Below, piece by piece: positions 35,787-44,827 of a stretch of 64,000 nt of DNA (positions are counted from its first letter, which is position 1; each line of letters opens with the position of its first letter). The DNA is taken from contig NZ_CP025583.1 of the NCBI RefSeq assembly GCF_002865605.1, positions 972,501 to 1,036,500 of the forward strand, given 5' to 3'. Both the position numbers and the translations under genes were made by a program. Origin of the DNA: Paracoccus jeotgali. Its GTDB lineage: Bacteria > Pseudomonadota > Alphaproteobacteria > Rhodobacterales > Rhodobacteraceae. The notes beneath the pieces were generated by a model. That model did no database searches, was not told the origin of the DNA, and saw only the letters and a program-made list of their open reading frames with translations.

Positions 35787-38700
35787 TCAGAACTGAAAGC
35801 GGAACTGCGCCGTCACGCCGACGCTGTCGATGGCATCGCCGAACCGCCCATCGACCCGGGCCGAGGTCGACAGCTGCCGCGCCTTGCCCCAACGCCCCGG
35901 CGCCAGCACCTTGACGTAGTTCGCCCCCAGACTGACCTCGCCAAACTCCTTGAGGATCTCGGAACGCATGATCTGGGTGTCGAAGCCCGCCAACTCGTCA
36001 TTATACAGCCGCGAGACGGCGTCATCGGCGAAATCGCGGTAATAGGTCGCGGTGGCGAAGGCCTGGAGGGCGGCGTTCTGCTCCATGAACAGAAACGGCT
36101 TGCTGATCGAGGCGCCGAAGAAGCCGACCTTGCGCTCGCTGTCGTCGAAGGACATCAGGAACCCGTCCTCGAAGCTGATATTGTCGGTGCTGTAACGCGA
36201 CCAGGCAAAGCCCGCGGTGGGGGCGATGCTCCAGCCGCTTTCGCCCATCGGCATGGTATAGCTGACCGAGCCGGACAGGGTAAAACCGTCGCTGCTGAAA
36301 TCCGGGTCCGCGATGCCAAGCCCGCTGCCGGTGATGGCGCGGTTCTCGATCTGAAACGTGGTGCGCTCTTTGCGCAGTTGCAGGTCGGCCACCCAGCGGT
36401 CCTTGCTGGCGGTCGCGTACAGCCCGCCATAGCTCTGGGTGAAATCGGTCGTGGTGACGCTGGCGATGGCGCCGGTGGTGGCCTGCGAATCGGTGCCGTT
36501 GATGGCCCGGATCGGCTGGTCGGATTCGCCCTTGTTGACCCCCATCAGCACGCCAAAGCTGGTGTCCCAGCCGCCGAAACGGGCGTCGAAACAGCTAAGG
36601 TCGATGCCGCCCTGCATGCCGTAGTAATTTGCGGTCACCTCGTTTTCCAGCACGCTGACGCGGTTGTCGGTCAGTCCGGTCAGGGTGGCGCGCCCGCCGG
36701 TCGCGCGGCCCCAGCCGCCGGTGCCGCAGGGCTTGTCCGCGCTGTCGGTCACAAGGCCCGAGACATAGGGGCTTGTCGGGCGGTTCACGACCGAGCCGAT
36801 CAGCGACTGCACCAGCGTGATATTGGCGAACATCGCGCCGATGGCGGGGTTCAGCTGGCTGACCAGCGTCAGATTGCCGCTCTGCCGGTCGCGGTCGACG
36901 GAGTAGACGATCCGCTCGGACGCGGTCGAAATCGGGTCGAAGGAATAGGCGAAGTCGTTGCCCGTGCCGAACCGGCGGTCGAGGGTCAGCAGCGTGATCC
37001 GCTCTCCGGTCGTGGCGGCGACCTGATCCGAGAGGTTCTGAAAGCCGAAATGCAGCCGCCCCGTCACCGGCCCGCCGCTGACCGCGATCCGGTCGGCGCG
37101 GCGGTTGCCGGTGTCGATGTCCATACGGATGTCGTTCTCGCCCGACAGCCCGGCCACGGTCAGCACGGTCTCGGTGCTAGCGTCCGACAGATCGACCAGC
37201 CCGCCCTGCGCGCCCTGCAGCGAACCCGCAACCTTCGCTCCCGCGCCCGAGGCGCGCAGCGTGCCCGCGTTCTGCAGCGGGGCCTGCAGGGTGCCTGCAA
37301 GGCTCAGCGTCGCGTCCCGCCCGATGCTGGCCGCGCCCGCCGTCACGCTATTCCCCGCCGCCAGCGCCAGATCGGCATTGGCCGCCAGCGTCCCACCGAT
37401 CCGCAGCCCGTCGCCCAAGGTCAGCCGCCCGGAGTCAAACCGCAGATCGCCCGAGACGCGGCCCGCGACCTCGGCCACGCCGCCGCGAATGGTCAGCCGC
37501 CCGTCCAGCGTGCCGGTCTGACCATAGCTGCCGCTTGTGATCACATCGCTCTCCAGCCGCCCGGCCAGCGTCATCGACGCGCTCTGCTGGTTGATCGTCC
37601 CGCCCTGCGCGGTCACGCGGGCCTCGCGCCCCACCTCGAACCCGCCGGTCCCGCTGCCGGCGGTGTTGCGGATCTGGCCGGTGACCAGCAGATCCTGACC
37701 AAAGCTCAGCCGGCCGCCGTAATTGGTCACGTTGCCGTCGATCCGCCCGCCAAGCGCGGTCACGCCGCTCTGCCGTGTGATCACATCGCCGGTGATCGTG
37801 CCGGTGCCGTCAAGCTGCCCGCCATTGACGACCCGCCCGGCAATCTGCCCGTTCTGCAGGCCGACCCGCCCGGTATTCGTCAGCGCCGCATCCAGCCGCC
37901 CGGCCAGCGCCAAGTCGCCCGCATTGTCGATCGCGGCCTCTGAACTCAGCCGCTGCCCCGCACCGACACGCAGGATGCCGCCTTGCTGGTTTTCCAGCAC
38001 GCCTGCGGCCAGCGCGCCATCGACCTCGAGCGAGCCCGAGTTGATCAGCGTCCCGACGCTGCCGCCGATCAGCGCCAGCCCGCGATTGCCGAGCCTGCCG
38101 GTGATGCTGCCCTGACCCTCGACGCGGCCGCCATTCGACAGCCCGCCCTCGATCAGCCCGCCGTCGAGCATGACGAGGCCCATCTGCGCGTTCCGCACCG
38201 TGCCGGTCAGCGTGCCGGACAGGCGCAACTCGCGATCATTGGCGACTTCGGCGGAGGTCAGGCGGTCGCCGTCGCGGACGATGACCGTGCCGCCGATATT
38301 GGTCAGCCCGTCCGCGACAAGATCGCTATTCGTGGTCAACACACCGCTATTGGTGACCGCGCCGGTCCGCCCGCCAATCGTCGCGCGACCGACGTTGTTC
38401 AGCGTCCCGGTGATGCGCCCCGTGCCTTCGACCGCGCCGAGATTCTCGACGCTGCCTCGGATCAGCCCGTCCGTCAGCACCATCCGCCCGGCGGCCTCGT
38501 TCTGCACCGGTGCGGCGAGTTCGCCGTTAATGACGAACTGGCCCCCGGTAACCCGCACGGCGGCGGCCGACACACGCGCGCCGGGTTCGATGGTAAAGCG
38601 GCCATCGCTGGTCAGTTGGTTCACGTTGCGCAGGTTGGCCTGGCTGTCCTCACCATTCTCGATCAGGAAATTGCCGCGATTGGTGATGTCATACCCCGCC

Positions 38701-38894
38701 GCGTCCAGATCGGCGCGGACCGTCACCCGTCCGGGCCGCTCGTTCACCAGATCCTGCGTCAGGACGGAATCGCTGTCATAGACCAGCCTTCCGATATTAA
38801 TCAGCGGCTCGGCCAGAACGGGCAGAGACAGCAGCGAAATCAACGCCGTGCTGCCCAGAAGCAAAGGCGCGAGGCGGGCGGGGAATGCGGTCAT
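35787..38894 (-). CDS. Autotransporter (type Va) with repetitive beta-helical passenger
   Basis: 1035 residues. Signal peptide about 1-28 (LLLGSTALISLLSLPVLAEP). The passenger, about 30-740, is rich in short Asn/Gly repeats (LTNTGRVGLQNGQIAGRVVNGGQLDGTGTI and variants), typical of a right-handed beta helix; no catalytic motif was noticed. The beta-barrel, about 760-1035, has alternating aromatic strands and ends FRFQF with the terminal Phe expected for BAM recognition. It looks intact. No protease site or RGD motif is obvious, so adhesion or surface display is the likeliest role. Confidence 0.92.
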   Translation of the reverse strand: MTAFPARLAPLLLGSTALISLLSLPVLAEPLINIGRLVYDSDSVLTQDLVNERPGRVTVRADLDAAGYDITNRGNFLIENGEDSQANLRNVNQLTSDGRFTIEPGARVSAAAVRVTGGQFVINGELAAPVQNEAAGRMVLTDGLIRGSVENLGAVEGTGRITGTLNNVGRATIGGRTGAVTNSGVLTTNSDLVADGLTNIGGTVIVRDGDRLTSAEVANDRELRLSGTLTGTVRNAQMGLVMLDGGLIEGGLSNGGRVEGQGSITGRLGNRGLALIGGSVGTLINSGSLEVDGALAAGVLENQQGGILRVGAGQRLSSEAAIDNAGDLALAGRLDAALTNTGRVGLQNGQIAGRVVNGGQLDGTGTITGDVITRQSGVTALGGRIDGNVTNYGGRLSFGQDLLVTGQIRNTAGSGTGGFEVGREARVTAQGGTINQQSASMTLAGRLESDVITSGSYGQTGTLDGRLTIRGGVAEVAGRVSGDLRFDSGRLTLGDGLRIGGTLAANADLALAAGNSVTAGAASIGRDATLSLAGTLQAPLQNAGTLRASGAGAKVAGSLQGAQGGLVDLSDASTETVLTVAGLSGENDIRMDIDTGNRRADRIAVSGGPVTGRLHFGFQNLSDQVAATTGERITLLTLDRRFGTGNDFAYSFDPISTASERIVYSVDRDRQSGNLTLVSQLNPAIGAMFANITLVQSLIGSVVNRPTSPYVSGLVTDSADKPCGTGGWGRATGGRATLTGLTDNRVSVLENEVTANYYGMQGGIDLSCFDARFGGWDTSFGVLMGVNKGESDQPIRAINGTDSQATTGAIASVTTTDFTQSYGGLYATASKDRWVADLQLRKERTTFQIENRAITGSGLGIADPDFSSDGFTLSGSVSYTMPMGESGWSIAPTAGFAWSRYSTDNISFEDGFLMSFDDSERKVGFFGASISKPFLFMEQNAALQAFATATYYRDFADDAVSRLYNDELAGFDTQIMRSEILKEFGEVSLGANYVKVLAPGRWGKARQLSTSARVDGRFGDAIDSVGVTAQFRFQF

Positions 38895-38991
38895 GGGCGG
38901 GCTCGCTCGTCTCGGCTGAAGCTGTTCAAGGCCAGTATCGCCAAGGTGCAGCAGATCACAAGAGGTTTACCTGTGGTTGCGCCGCCAGCGC

Positions 38992-40110
38992 CTAGCGGCT
39001 GGCGCCAGAACCGAGGCCGCCGAGCAGGCTGGGGTCGATGCGCGGCGCGGTTGGCGCGGCGGGTGGCGCGGGCGGCGCGGCGCGGGCGGGGGCGGTTCGG
39101 GCGCGGGTTGCGGCGGGCGCGGCGGCGCGGGCAGGGGTGCTGCGGGCAGGTGCGGCGATGGGGGCGGGGCAGCTTATGCCCTCGGCATCGGCGAGGCGGC
39201 GGAACAGCGTCACATCGGGCACCGGCTCGGCCTGAGGCGCGCCGGGCAAGGCGAGATAGCGGCGCAGCGCCGCCAGCGTGCCCGCGCCCCATTGCCCGTC
39301 CACCGCGCCGCCATAGCAGCCAGCGAGCTGCAGCTCGGTCTGGATCGCCGCTGCCAGCCGGTCCTGCGGCGGGTCAAAGCGGCCGCGTTGCAGCAAAAGC
39401 TGGAACAGGCTGGGGTCGATCTCGCGCACCCGCTCGCGGTCGGCGCGGGGGATGCCGGTCTCGGCTGGCTGCCGGGGCGCGATCAGGATAGCCACCTCGC
39501 CCACAACAAGCGCCGGCTCTGGCTGGCCGGGCTTGCGCGGCGGGGCGGGCAGGCGCGCGGTGGCGAGCGCGTCGGCGGGCGCGGTGCGGGCCGTGATGAT
39601 CGGCGCGGGTCCATCGGCCGCGGCGAGGCCGGGCGGCAGCGCGGCGATGACTGCGCCGGGTTTGGGCGCGGCGGTGCTGCGGGCGGTGACGGTCACCTGC
39701 GGGCGCGGCGGGGGGGCGATCAGGCGCAGCCCTTCCGCCAGCAGCAGCGCCAGCCGTTCGCCCTCGGGGCTGGCGGCGGCACGCGCGGCGAGGTCGGCGA
39801 TTTGGCCGCTGTCGCACTCGCCCTTCTGCGGGGCGAGCAGCCAGACGGGGCCGGAAATGCTCTCGCGGATCTTGTCCGGCGTTGGCGAGCCCGCAGGCCA
39901 GTCGCAGTTGTTCAGCACGACGATCACCGGCCGCTGCGGCGGCATCCCGGGCCGAGGCGTGATTGGGAAGGTCAGATCCGTATCATTCGGGGGCTGGTCG
40001 AGATGGATCAGCCGTGCCACCTCCGGCGTCGCGCCTTGCGCCGCAGCGCCGCCCGGCGCGATCAGCGCCAGGGACAGCAGGGCCAAGAGGGCAAGTTCCG
40101 TGCGCATCAT
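38992..40110 (-). CDS. Exported Pro/Ala-rich protein with peptidoglycan-binding-like domain
   Basis: 372 residues. A signal peptide (LALLALLSLALIAPGGAAAQG) is followed by a conserved-looking block VIVVLNNCDWPAGSPTPDKIRESISGPVWLLAP. A long Pro/Ala linker precedes a region near 255-300 (AAIQTELQLAGCYGGAVDGQWGAGTLAALRRYLAL) that matches the peptidoglycan-binding_1 pattern. The tail is Ala/Pro/Arg rich. The start ATG follows GGAAG; neighbouring GTG and ATG codons are also possible. It may belong functionally with the envelope locus downstream. Confidence 0.75.
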   Translation of the reverse strand: MMRTELALLALLSLALIAPGGAAAQGATPEVARLIHLDQPPNDTDLTFPITPRPGMPPQRPVIVVLNNCDWPAGSPTPDKIRESISGPVWLLAPQKGECDSGQIADLAARAAASPEGERLALLLAEGLRLIAPPPRPQVTVTARSTAAPKPGAVIAALPPGLAAADGPAPIITARTAPADALATARLPAPPRKPGQPEPALVVGEVAILIAPRQPAETGIPRADRERVREIDPSLFQLLLQRGRFDPPQDRLAAAIQTELQLAGCYGGAVDGQWGAGTLAALRRYLALPGAPQAEPVPDVTLFRRLADAEGISCPAPIAAPARSTPARAAAPAATRARTAPARAAPPAPPAAPTAPRIDPSLLGGLGSGASR

Positions 40111-40172
40111 CACCACTTCCGCAAGGCTTGTCCGATGCTAGCAGACCCTCGCGCCCCCGCGAAGGCCCCGCG

Positions 40173-41255
40173 TCAGCCGGCGCTGTCCGCGCTGTCGCCC
40201 ACGCGGCGGTTCCAGCGGATCGACGACCACAGCGACACCCCGATCAGCGCCGCCCCGCCCAGACCCGTCACGACCTCGGGGATGTGGAACAGCGATTGCA
40301 GGAACATGATGATCGACAGCGCGATGATGGCATAGAAGGCCCCGTGTTCCAGATAGCGGTATTGCGTCAGCGTCCCCTGCTCGACCAGCATGATGGTCAT
40401 CGAACGCACATACATCGCCCCGATCCCCAGCCCGATGGCGATGACGAACAGGTTCTGGCTAAGCGCAAAGGCCCCGATGACGCCGTCAAAGCTGAAGGAG
40501 GCGTCCAGCACCTCGAGATAGAGAAACGCCCCCAGCCCGCCCTTGGCTGCGCCGGACAGCATCTGCTGGCTGTGATCCAGAAGCCCGCCCACCACCTCGA
40601 CCAGCAGGAAGGTCAGCAGTCCCCAGATCGCCGCGCGGAAGAAGACCTGCGAATCCTCGGGCCGCAGGAAGCGCGAGAAGATCAGCACGGTGACAAGCAC
40701 CACCGCGACCTCGATCCCGCGGATGCCGGAATAGCGCTGCATCGTCGCTTCGATCCACTGCACCCAATGGACGTCCTTTTCATGGTCGAAGAAGAAGCTG
40801 AGCCCGACCATCATCAGGAAGCTGCCGCCAAAGGCCGCGATGGGCAGATGCGCGTCGCGCATGATCGCGGCGTAATCGGCGGGCTTCGACGCCGCCAGCA
40901 CCAGCGCCTGCCACGGCCCGATCCCGGCGGCGATGACCACGATCAGCAGCGGAAAGATGACCCGCATCCCGAAGACCGCGATGACGATGCCCCAGGTCAG
41001 AAAGCGGTGCTGCCAGACCGGCGACATGGACTTGAGCTTGTTGGCGTTCACGATGGCATTGTCGAAGGACAGCGAGATTTCGAGCACCGCCAGCACCGCG
41101 CAGATGAAGAAGACCGAGAGCATCCCGCCCATGGTCCCCGTCATCTGCCAGCCCAGAGCCGCGCCGAGCGCAAGCCCGATCAGCGTGACGATGAACGCCC
41201 ATTTGAAATAATGCAGCATCCCCTTGCCAGAGGCAGCAGCGTTGTCGGTCTGCAT
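40173..41255 (-). CDS. DUF475 family integral membrane protein (TerC-like)
   Basis: 360 residues with about nine hydrophobic segments. Two related acidic motifs lie in the membrane region: LEISLSFDNAIVNANKL (about residue 62) and LEVLDASFSFDGVIGAFALS (about residue 255). This is the TerC-superfamily double E/D-x-x-S-F-D pattern thought to bind metal ions. Members are linked to tellurite resistance and manganese or general metal export. GGGGAG precedes the ATG. Function here is inferred from the fold only. Confidence 0.88.
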   Translation of the reverse strand: MQTDNAAASGKGMLHYFKWAFIVTLIGLALGAALGWQMTGTMGGMLSVFFICAVLAVLEISLSFDNAIVNANKLKSMSPVWQHRFLTWGIVIAVFGMRVIFPLLIVVIAAGIGPWQALVLAASKPADYAAIMRDAHLPIAAFGGSFLMMVGLSFFFDHEKDVHWVQWIEATMQRYSGIRGIEVAVVLVTVLIFSRFLRPEDSQVFFRAAIWGLLTFLLVEVVGGLLDHSQQMLSGAAKGGLGAFLYLEVLDASFSFDGVIGAFALSQNLFVIAIGLGIGAMYVRSMTIMLVEQGTLTQYRYLEHGAFYAIIALSIIMFLQSLFHIPEVVTGLGGAALIGVSLWSSIRWNRRVGDSADSAG

Positions 41256-41300
41256 GGCAGACTCCCCGAAGCGGCGGGTGATAGGTAAGTGCCGACATCA

Positions 41301-41320
41301 CGAATGTGCCGCCACATTCG
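41301..41320. promoter_or_regulatory. Short perfect hairpin upstream of the DUF475 gene
   Basis: CGAATGTG (41301-41308) and CACATTCG (41313-41320) form an 8-bp stem with a 4-base loop, 46 bases before the DUF475 ATG. No T-run follows on the minus strand, so a terminator for opgC is less likely than a DNA operator or leader element. The remaining 41321-41542 shows nothing recognised. Confidence 0.35.
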
Positions 41321-41542
41321 CCAGAGGGGCCCGGTCACCAAATCTGCTGCCGGGGCCGGTGGGGCCGGGCAGGTGGTCGGAAACTGGCGAAAACAGGCGC
41401 GGATTTCAAGGGGGGTCTGGCGGCGAGACGCGGCGGACCCTGCGTCCTGCGGCGATGGCGCAACAGGGGGCGAGGCCGTCAGGTCCGGTGGATTGGCGAG
41501 GCGTAACGCTCGCCGCCGCTGCCCCGGCAGCGGCTGCCCGTC

Positions 41543-42673
41543 TCAGCCGGCCAGTTCGACCTTCGCCGCCCGCCGCGCCTTGCGCCGCGCATAAGCCGCG
41601 GCACCCACGCCGACCAGCCACAGCGCCGCCAGCGTCCACAGATCGACCGCCAGCCGCCGTCCCCAAGGCGTCGGGCCGGGGGTGTTCATCAGCGCATCGC
41701 CCAGCACCGACAGCAGCACGCAGCCGACAAAGCTGATCAGCCCGCCGCGCCCGATCAGCGCCATGGCTCGGCCCGCGCCGGTCCCCGCCAGACGCGCCAT
41801 CGGCTGCGCCAGCGGCACCGCGACGATCCAGGATGCGGCGAGGATGGCGATGAATCGCACCTCGTCCAGCGACCATTTGTCGACCGGCCCGACAAGCTGC
41901 CAAAGCTGCTTCGACAGCGCCTTGGCCTCGGGGCCATAGCGCCACAGCTGCGCCATCGCCAGCGAATACAGCAGGATGACACAGGCGGTGACGGTCAGCG
42001 TCCGGCGGTGCCGCAACAGGACCGGCATGAACTGCTCGCGGAACAGCCCCATCGCGATCCCGGCATGAAACAGCGCCTGCCAGCCGAAGGGGTTGAACAG
42101 CAGCCCGCCCGAGGCGCGCTGATTGGGCAGCATCGCGTTCAGCGGCACCGCAAAGGCCCAGACCGCGACCGAGCCGATGGCGAAAGCCAGCGGCCAGCGC
42201 CGCATCAGCGGCACGGTCAGCGGCACCACCGCCAGCAGCAGCACATACAGCGCCAGCACATCCATCAGGTTCGGCTGCATATACAGCGTGGCCAGCGTCA
42301 CCACATAGCCCAGCGGAAACTCGACGATCCAGCGGGCATATTCGGACCAGACGGCGGTGTGGGGCAGTCCGGCCTCGAACAGCCCGCGCGACAGCAGCGC
42401 CAGCAGGACGCTGCCCGCGATCAGCGCCAGCCAGACCTGGATCGCGCGGCGGAAAAACCGCCATTGCGCGGCGCGGATGCCCTGCCGCGTCTCGATCCCC
42501 AGCCAGACCAGCCCGACCAGAAAGCCCGAGAGCAGCACGAACAGCTCGGCCGCGTCGAAGATGGCGAAGTTCGACAGCGTCACCTGCCGCAGCACGCTGA
42601 TCGGCATGTGATCGAGCATGATCGCGATCAGCGCATAGCCGCGCAGCATGTCGAGGGCGACGATCCGCTTCAT
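41543..42673 (-). CDS. opgC: OpgC family protein (periplasmic glucan succinylation)
   Basis: 376 residues, about ten membrane segments, acyltransferase-3-like. Start MKRIVALDMLRGYALIAIMLDHMPISVL and LFVLLSGFLVGLVW mark the OpgC group. It adds succinyl (or similar) groups to osmoregulated periplasmic glucans from the cytoplasmic side. It overlaps opgH by 4 bases (ATGA). Third gene of opgG-opgH-opgC. Confidence 0.9.
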   Translation of the reverse strand: MKRIVALDMLRGYALIAIMLDHMPISVLRQVTLSNFAIFDAAELFVLLSGFLVGLVWLGIETRQGIRAAQWRFFRRAIQVWLALIAGSVLLALLSRGLFEAGLPHTAVWSEYARWIVEFPLGYVVTLATLYMQPNLMDVLALYVLLLAVVPLTVPLMRRWPLAFAIGSVAVWAFAVPLNAMLPNQRASGGLLFNPFGWQALFHAGIAMGLFREQFMPVLLRHRRTLTVTACVILLYSLAMAQLWRYGPEAKALSKQLWQLVGPVDKWSLDEVRFIAILAASWIVAVPLAQPMARLAGTGAGRAMALIGRGGLISFVGCVLLSVLGDALMNTPGPTPWGRRLAVDLWTLAALWLVGVGAAAYARRKARRAAKVELAG

Positions 42674-44823
42674 TGCGGCAAGCGCGCCCAGGCATCCAGC
42701 AGCGCGGCATCGCCCAGCAGGGCGGCGCGTTCCGGCCCATCTAGAAAGGACAGCGCCTGCGCCTGATCGCGGGCGACCGCGATCTTGGCCGCGGCCGAGA
42801 CGGCGGGCAGGCGCTCTGCCACCGGGCGTTCGGGCTGCGGCGGGATCAGCGCCACATAGCTGTCCCGCGCCGCCGCGTCGCGGCCAAGGGTCAGGGTGGC
42901 ATTGCCGCTGTGGCGCAAATGGCGGGCATGGGTGGTCGCGGCCGACAGGATGCGCGGCGGGTCACGCTCTTCCGGGGTCAGCAGCAGGCCCGCCGCCCGC
43001 GCCCAACGGCCGAGGACGGCAGAGGCGCTCCACCGCGAGGTCAGCGGCGCGAGGATCAGCCCGGCGAGGATCGGCGACAGCCAGACAAGCTGGCCGGGCG
43101 ACAGGTAAGCCAGCACTGCCGTCACCAGAACCCCCGCCGCGACATGGATCGCGTGCCGGCGCAGGACCACGCCCCAGGGCGGCATGACACCCTTGCGGAC
43201 CTGACTTTCCCAGCCGGAGCTGCGGCCCAGCAGGATCTCGGCGATCTGACGGGTCTGAATCAGCATCTGCACCGGCGCGATCAGGGCCGACATCACGACC
43301 TCGAACAACGCGCTCGCGGTGACGCGGGTGCGCCCGCCTGCATCGCGCGCCAGAGGCCGCCGCCACGCCCGCCAGATCGAGATCGCCTTGGGCAGCAGCA
43401 GCAGCGCCGCCGAGGCCGCCAGCAGCCACACCATGCGCCGGGCGTCAAAGGTCGGCCAGTCGGGAAAAAGCTGGTAGGTGGCGGGGAAATAGACCGGGCT
43501 CGACAGGATCACATTGGCGGTCAGGATCAGCCCGACAAGGATCAGCGCCATCCAGATCGGGCTCATCAGAAAGCCGAGGATGCCGATGGCGAAATGCACC
43601 CGGCTGATGGCGGTGAAGCCGCGCGCGCCGATCACGCGCAGATGCTGCAGATTGCCCTGCGCCCAACGCCGCTCGCGGATCGCCATGTCCAGAAGCGTGG
43701 GCGGGCAGCCCTCATAGCTGCCGCGCAGATCCCAGTCGAGCCGCACCTTCCAGCCCGCCCGGCGCAGCAGCGCGGCCTCGACAAAGTCATGCGACATCAC
43801 CGTGCCGCCCCAGGGCGGGCGGCCGGTCAGTTCCGGCAGGCCGCAGCACTCGGCAAAGGCGGTGATGCGGATCAGCGCGTTATGGCCCCAGAAATTGCCG
43901 TTATCGCCTGACCATGCGGCGACGCCGCGGGCGATGGCGGGGCCATATATGCGGCCCGCGAACTGGACGACGCGGGCAAAGATGGTCTGGCCCTGCACCA
44001 GCATCGGCACGGTCTGGATCAGCGCCAGCGCCGGATCGGCCCAGAGCCGCGCCGAAAGCTGGCGCACGACATTGCCGCTGACCACGCTGTCGGCGTCCAG
44101 CACCAGCATGTGATCGTAACGCCCGCCCCAGCGGCGGATGAACTCGGCGATGTTGCCGGCCTTGCGTCCGGTGTGGTCCAGCCGGCGGCGATACCAGACC
44201 GGCACGGGCGAGCGGGCGCGCAGCCGCGACAGCGTCAGCGCCTCGGCCGCCAGCAGGTCGGGGTCGCGGCTGTCGGACAGCACGAAGATCTCGGTCCGGT
44301 CCGCCATGCCCTCGGCCGCGATCTCGTCGGCCAGCGCGGCCAGGATCGCCATGCTGTCGGCGGGGTCTTCGTGATAGATCGGCATGACCACGACCAGCCG
44401 CGCCTGACCATCGTCGCGCGGCGTTTCCGGTTGCCGCGCCAGAAGCCCCGCCACCATCGACGAAAAGCTGAAGCCGATCCAGGCAAAGGTAACGGTGAAC
44501 AGCGCCAGCAGCACATATTGCATGGGCTGGATCTGGGTGCCGAAGGCCGACCACATCTGCCACGCCCCCAGCGCGCTGATCGCCAGCGCGCCGCCAAAGG
44601 CCAGCAGCCGGGCCAGCATCACCTCGGGCGCGGGGGCGCGAAAGCCGGGGCCGGGGGGCGGCGGGGCGGTAAAATCCTGCACCGGCATCGGCAGCGGGGA
44701 TTCGCGCGGGGTGGCGGGCAGGTCTGTGCCGGAATCGGGGACGACATCCGCGCCCGGCGCAGGGGCGGGATCGGCGGCGCGCGCCAGCCCGGTTGGCTGG
44801 CTGTCGGAAAGGGGCGCGGGCAC
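42670..44823 (-). CDS. opgH: Glucans biosynthesis glucosyltransferase OpgH
   Basis: Inner-membrane GT2 glucosyltransferase that builds and exports the beta-glucan backbone from UDP-glucose. 717 residues. Processive GT2 motifs: VVVMPIYHEDPADS, VLDADSVVSGN (DxD), SHDFVEAALLRRAGW, and RRWAQGNLQHLRV (the QxxRW-type region reads RERRWAQGN). Several membrane helices flank these. GTG start, 4 bases after opgG. Confidence 0.94.
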   Translation of the reverse strand: MPAPLSDSQPTGLARAADPAPAPGADVVPDSGTDLPATPRESPLPMPVQDFTAPPPPGPGFRAPAPEVMLARLLAFGGALAISALGAWQMWSAFGTQIQPMQYVLLALFTVTFAWIGFSFSSMVAGLLARQPETPRDDGQARLVVVMPIYHEDPADSMAILAALADEIAAEGMADRTEIFVLSDSRDPDLLAAEALTLSRLRARSPVPVWYRRRLDHTGRKAGNIAEFIRRWGGRYDHMLVLDADSVVSGNVVRQLSARLWADPALALIQTVPMLVQGQTIFARVVQFAGRIYGPAIARGVAAWSGDNGNFWGHNALIRITAFAECCGLPELTGRPPWGGTVMSHDFVEAALLRRAGWKVRLDWDLRGSYEGCPPTLLDMAIRERRWAQGNLQHLRVIGARGFTAISRVHFAIGILGFLMSPIWMALILVGLILTANVILSSPVYFPATYQLFPDWPTFDARRMVWLLAASAALLLLPKAISIWRAWRRPLARDAGGRTRVTASALFEVVMSALIAPVQMLIQTRQIAEILLGRSSGWESQVRKGVMPPWGVVLRRHAIHVAAGVLVTAVLAYLSPGQLVWLSPILAGLILAPLTSRWSASAVLGRWARAAGLLLTPEERDPPRILSAATTHARHLRHSGNATLTLGRDAAARDSYVALIPPQPERPVAERLPAVSAAAKIAVARDQAQALSFLDGPERAALLGDAALLDAWARLPQ

Positions 44824-44827
44824 GCGA

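Noticed and set aside
35709..37943. Open frame of 744 codons antisense to the autotransporter
   Set aside because: Low-complexity Gly/Ala/Arg/Gln composition and full overlap with an intact autotransporter coding sequence; a GC-skew shadow.
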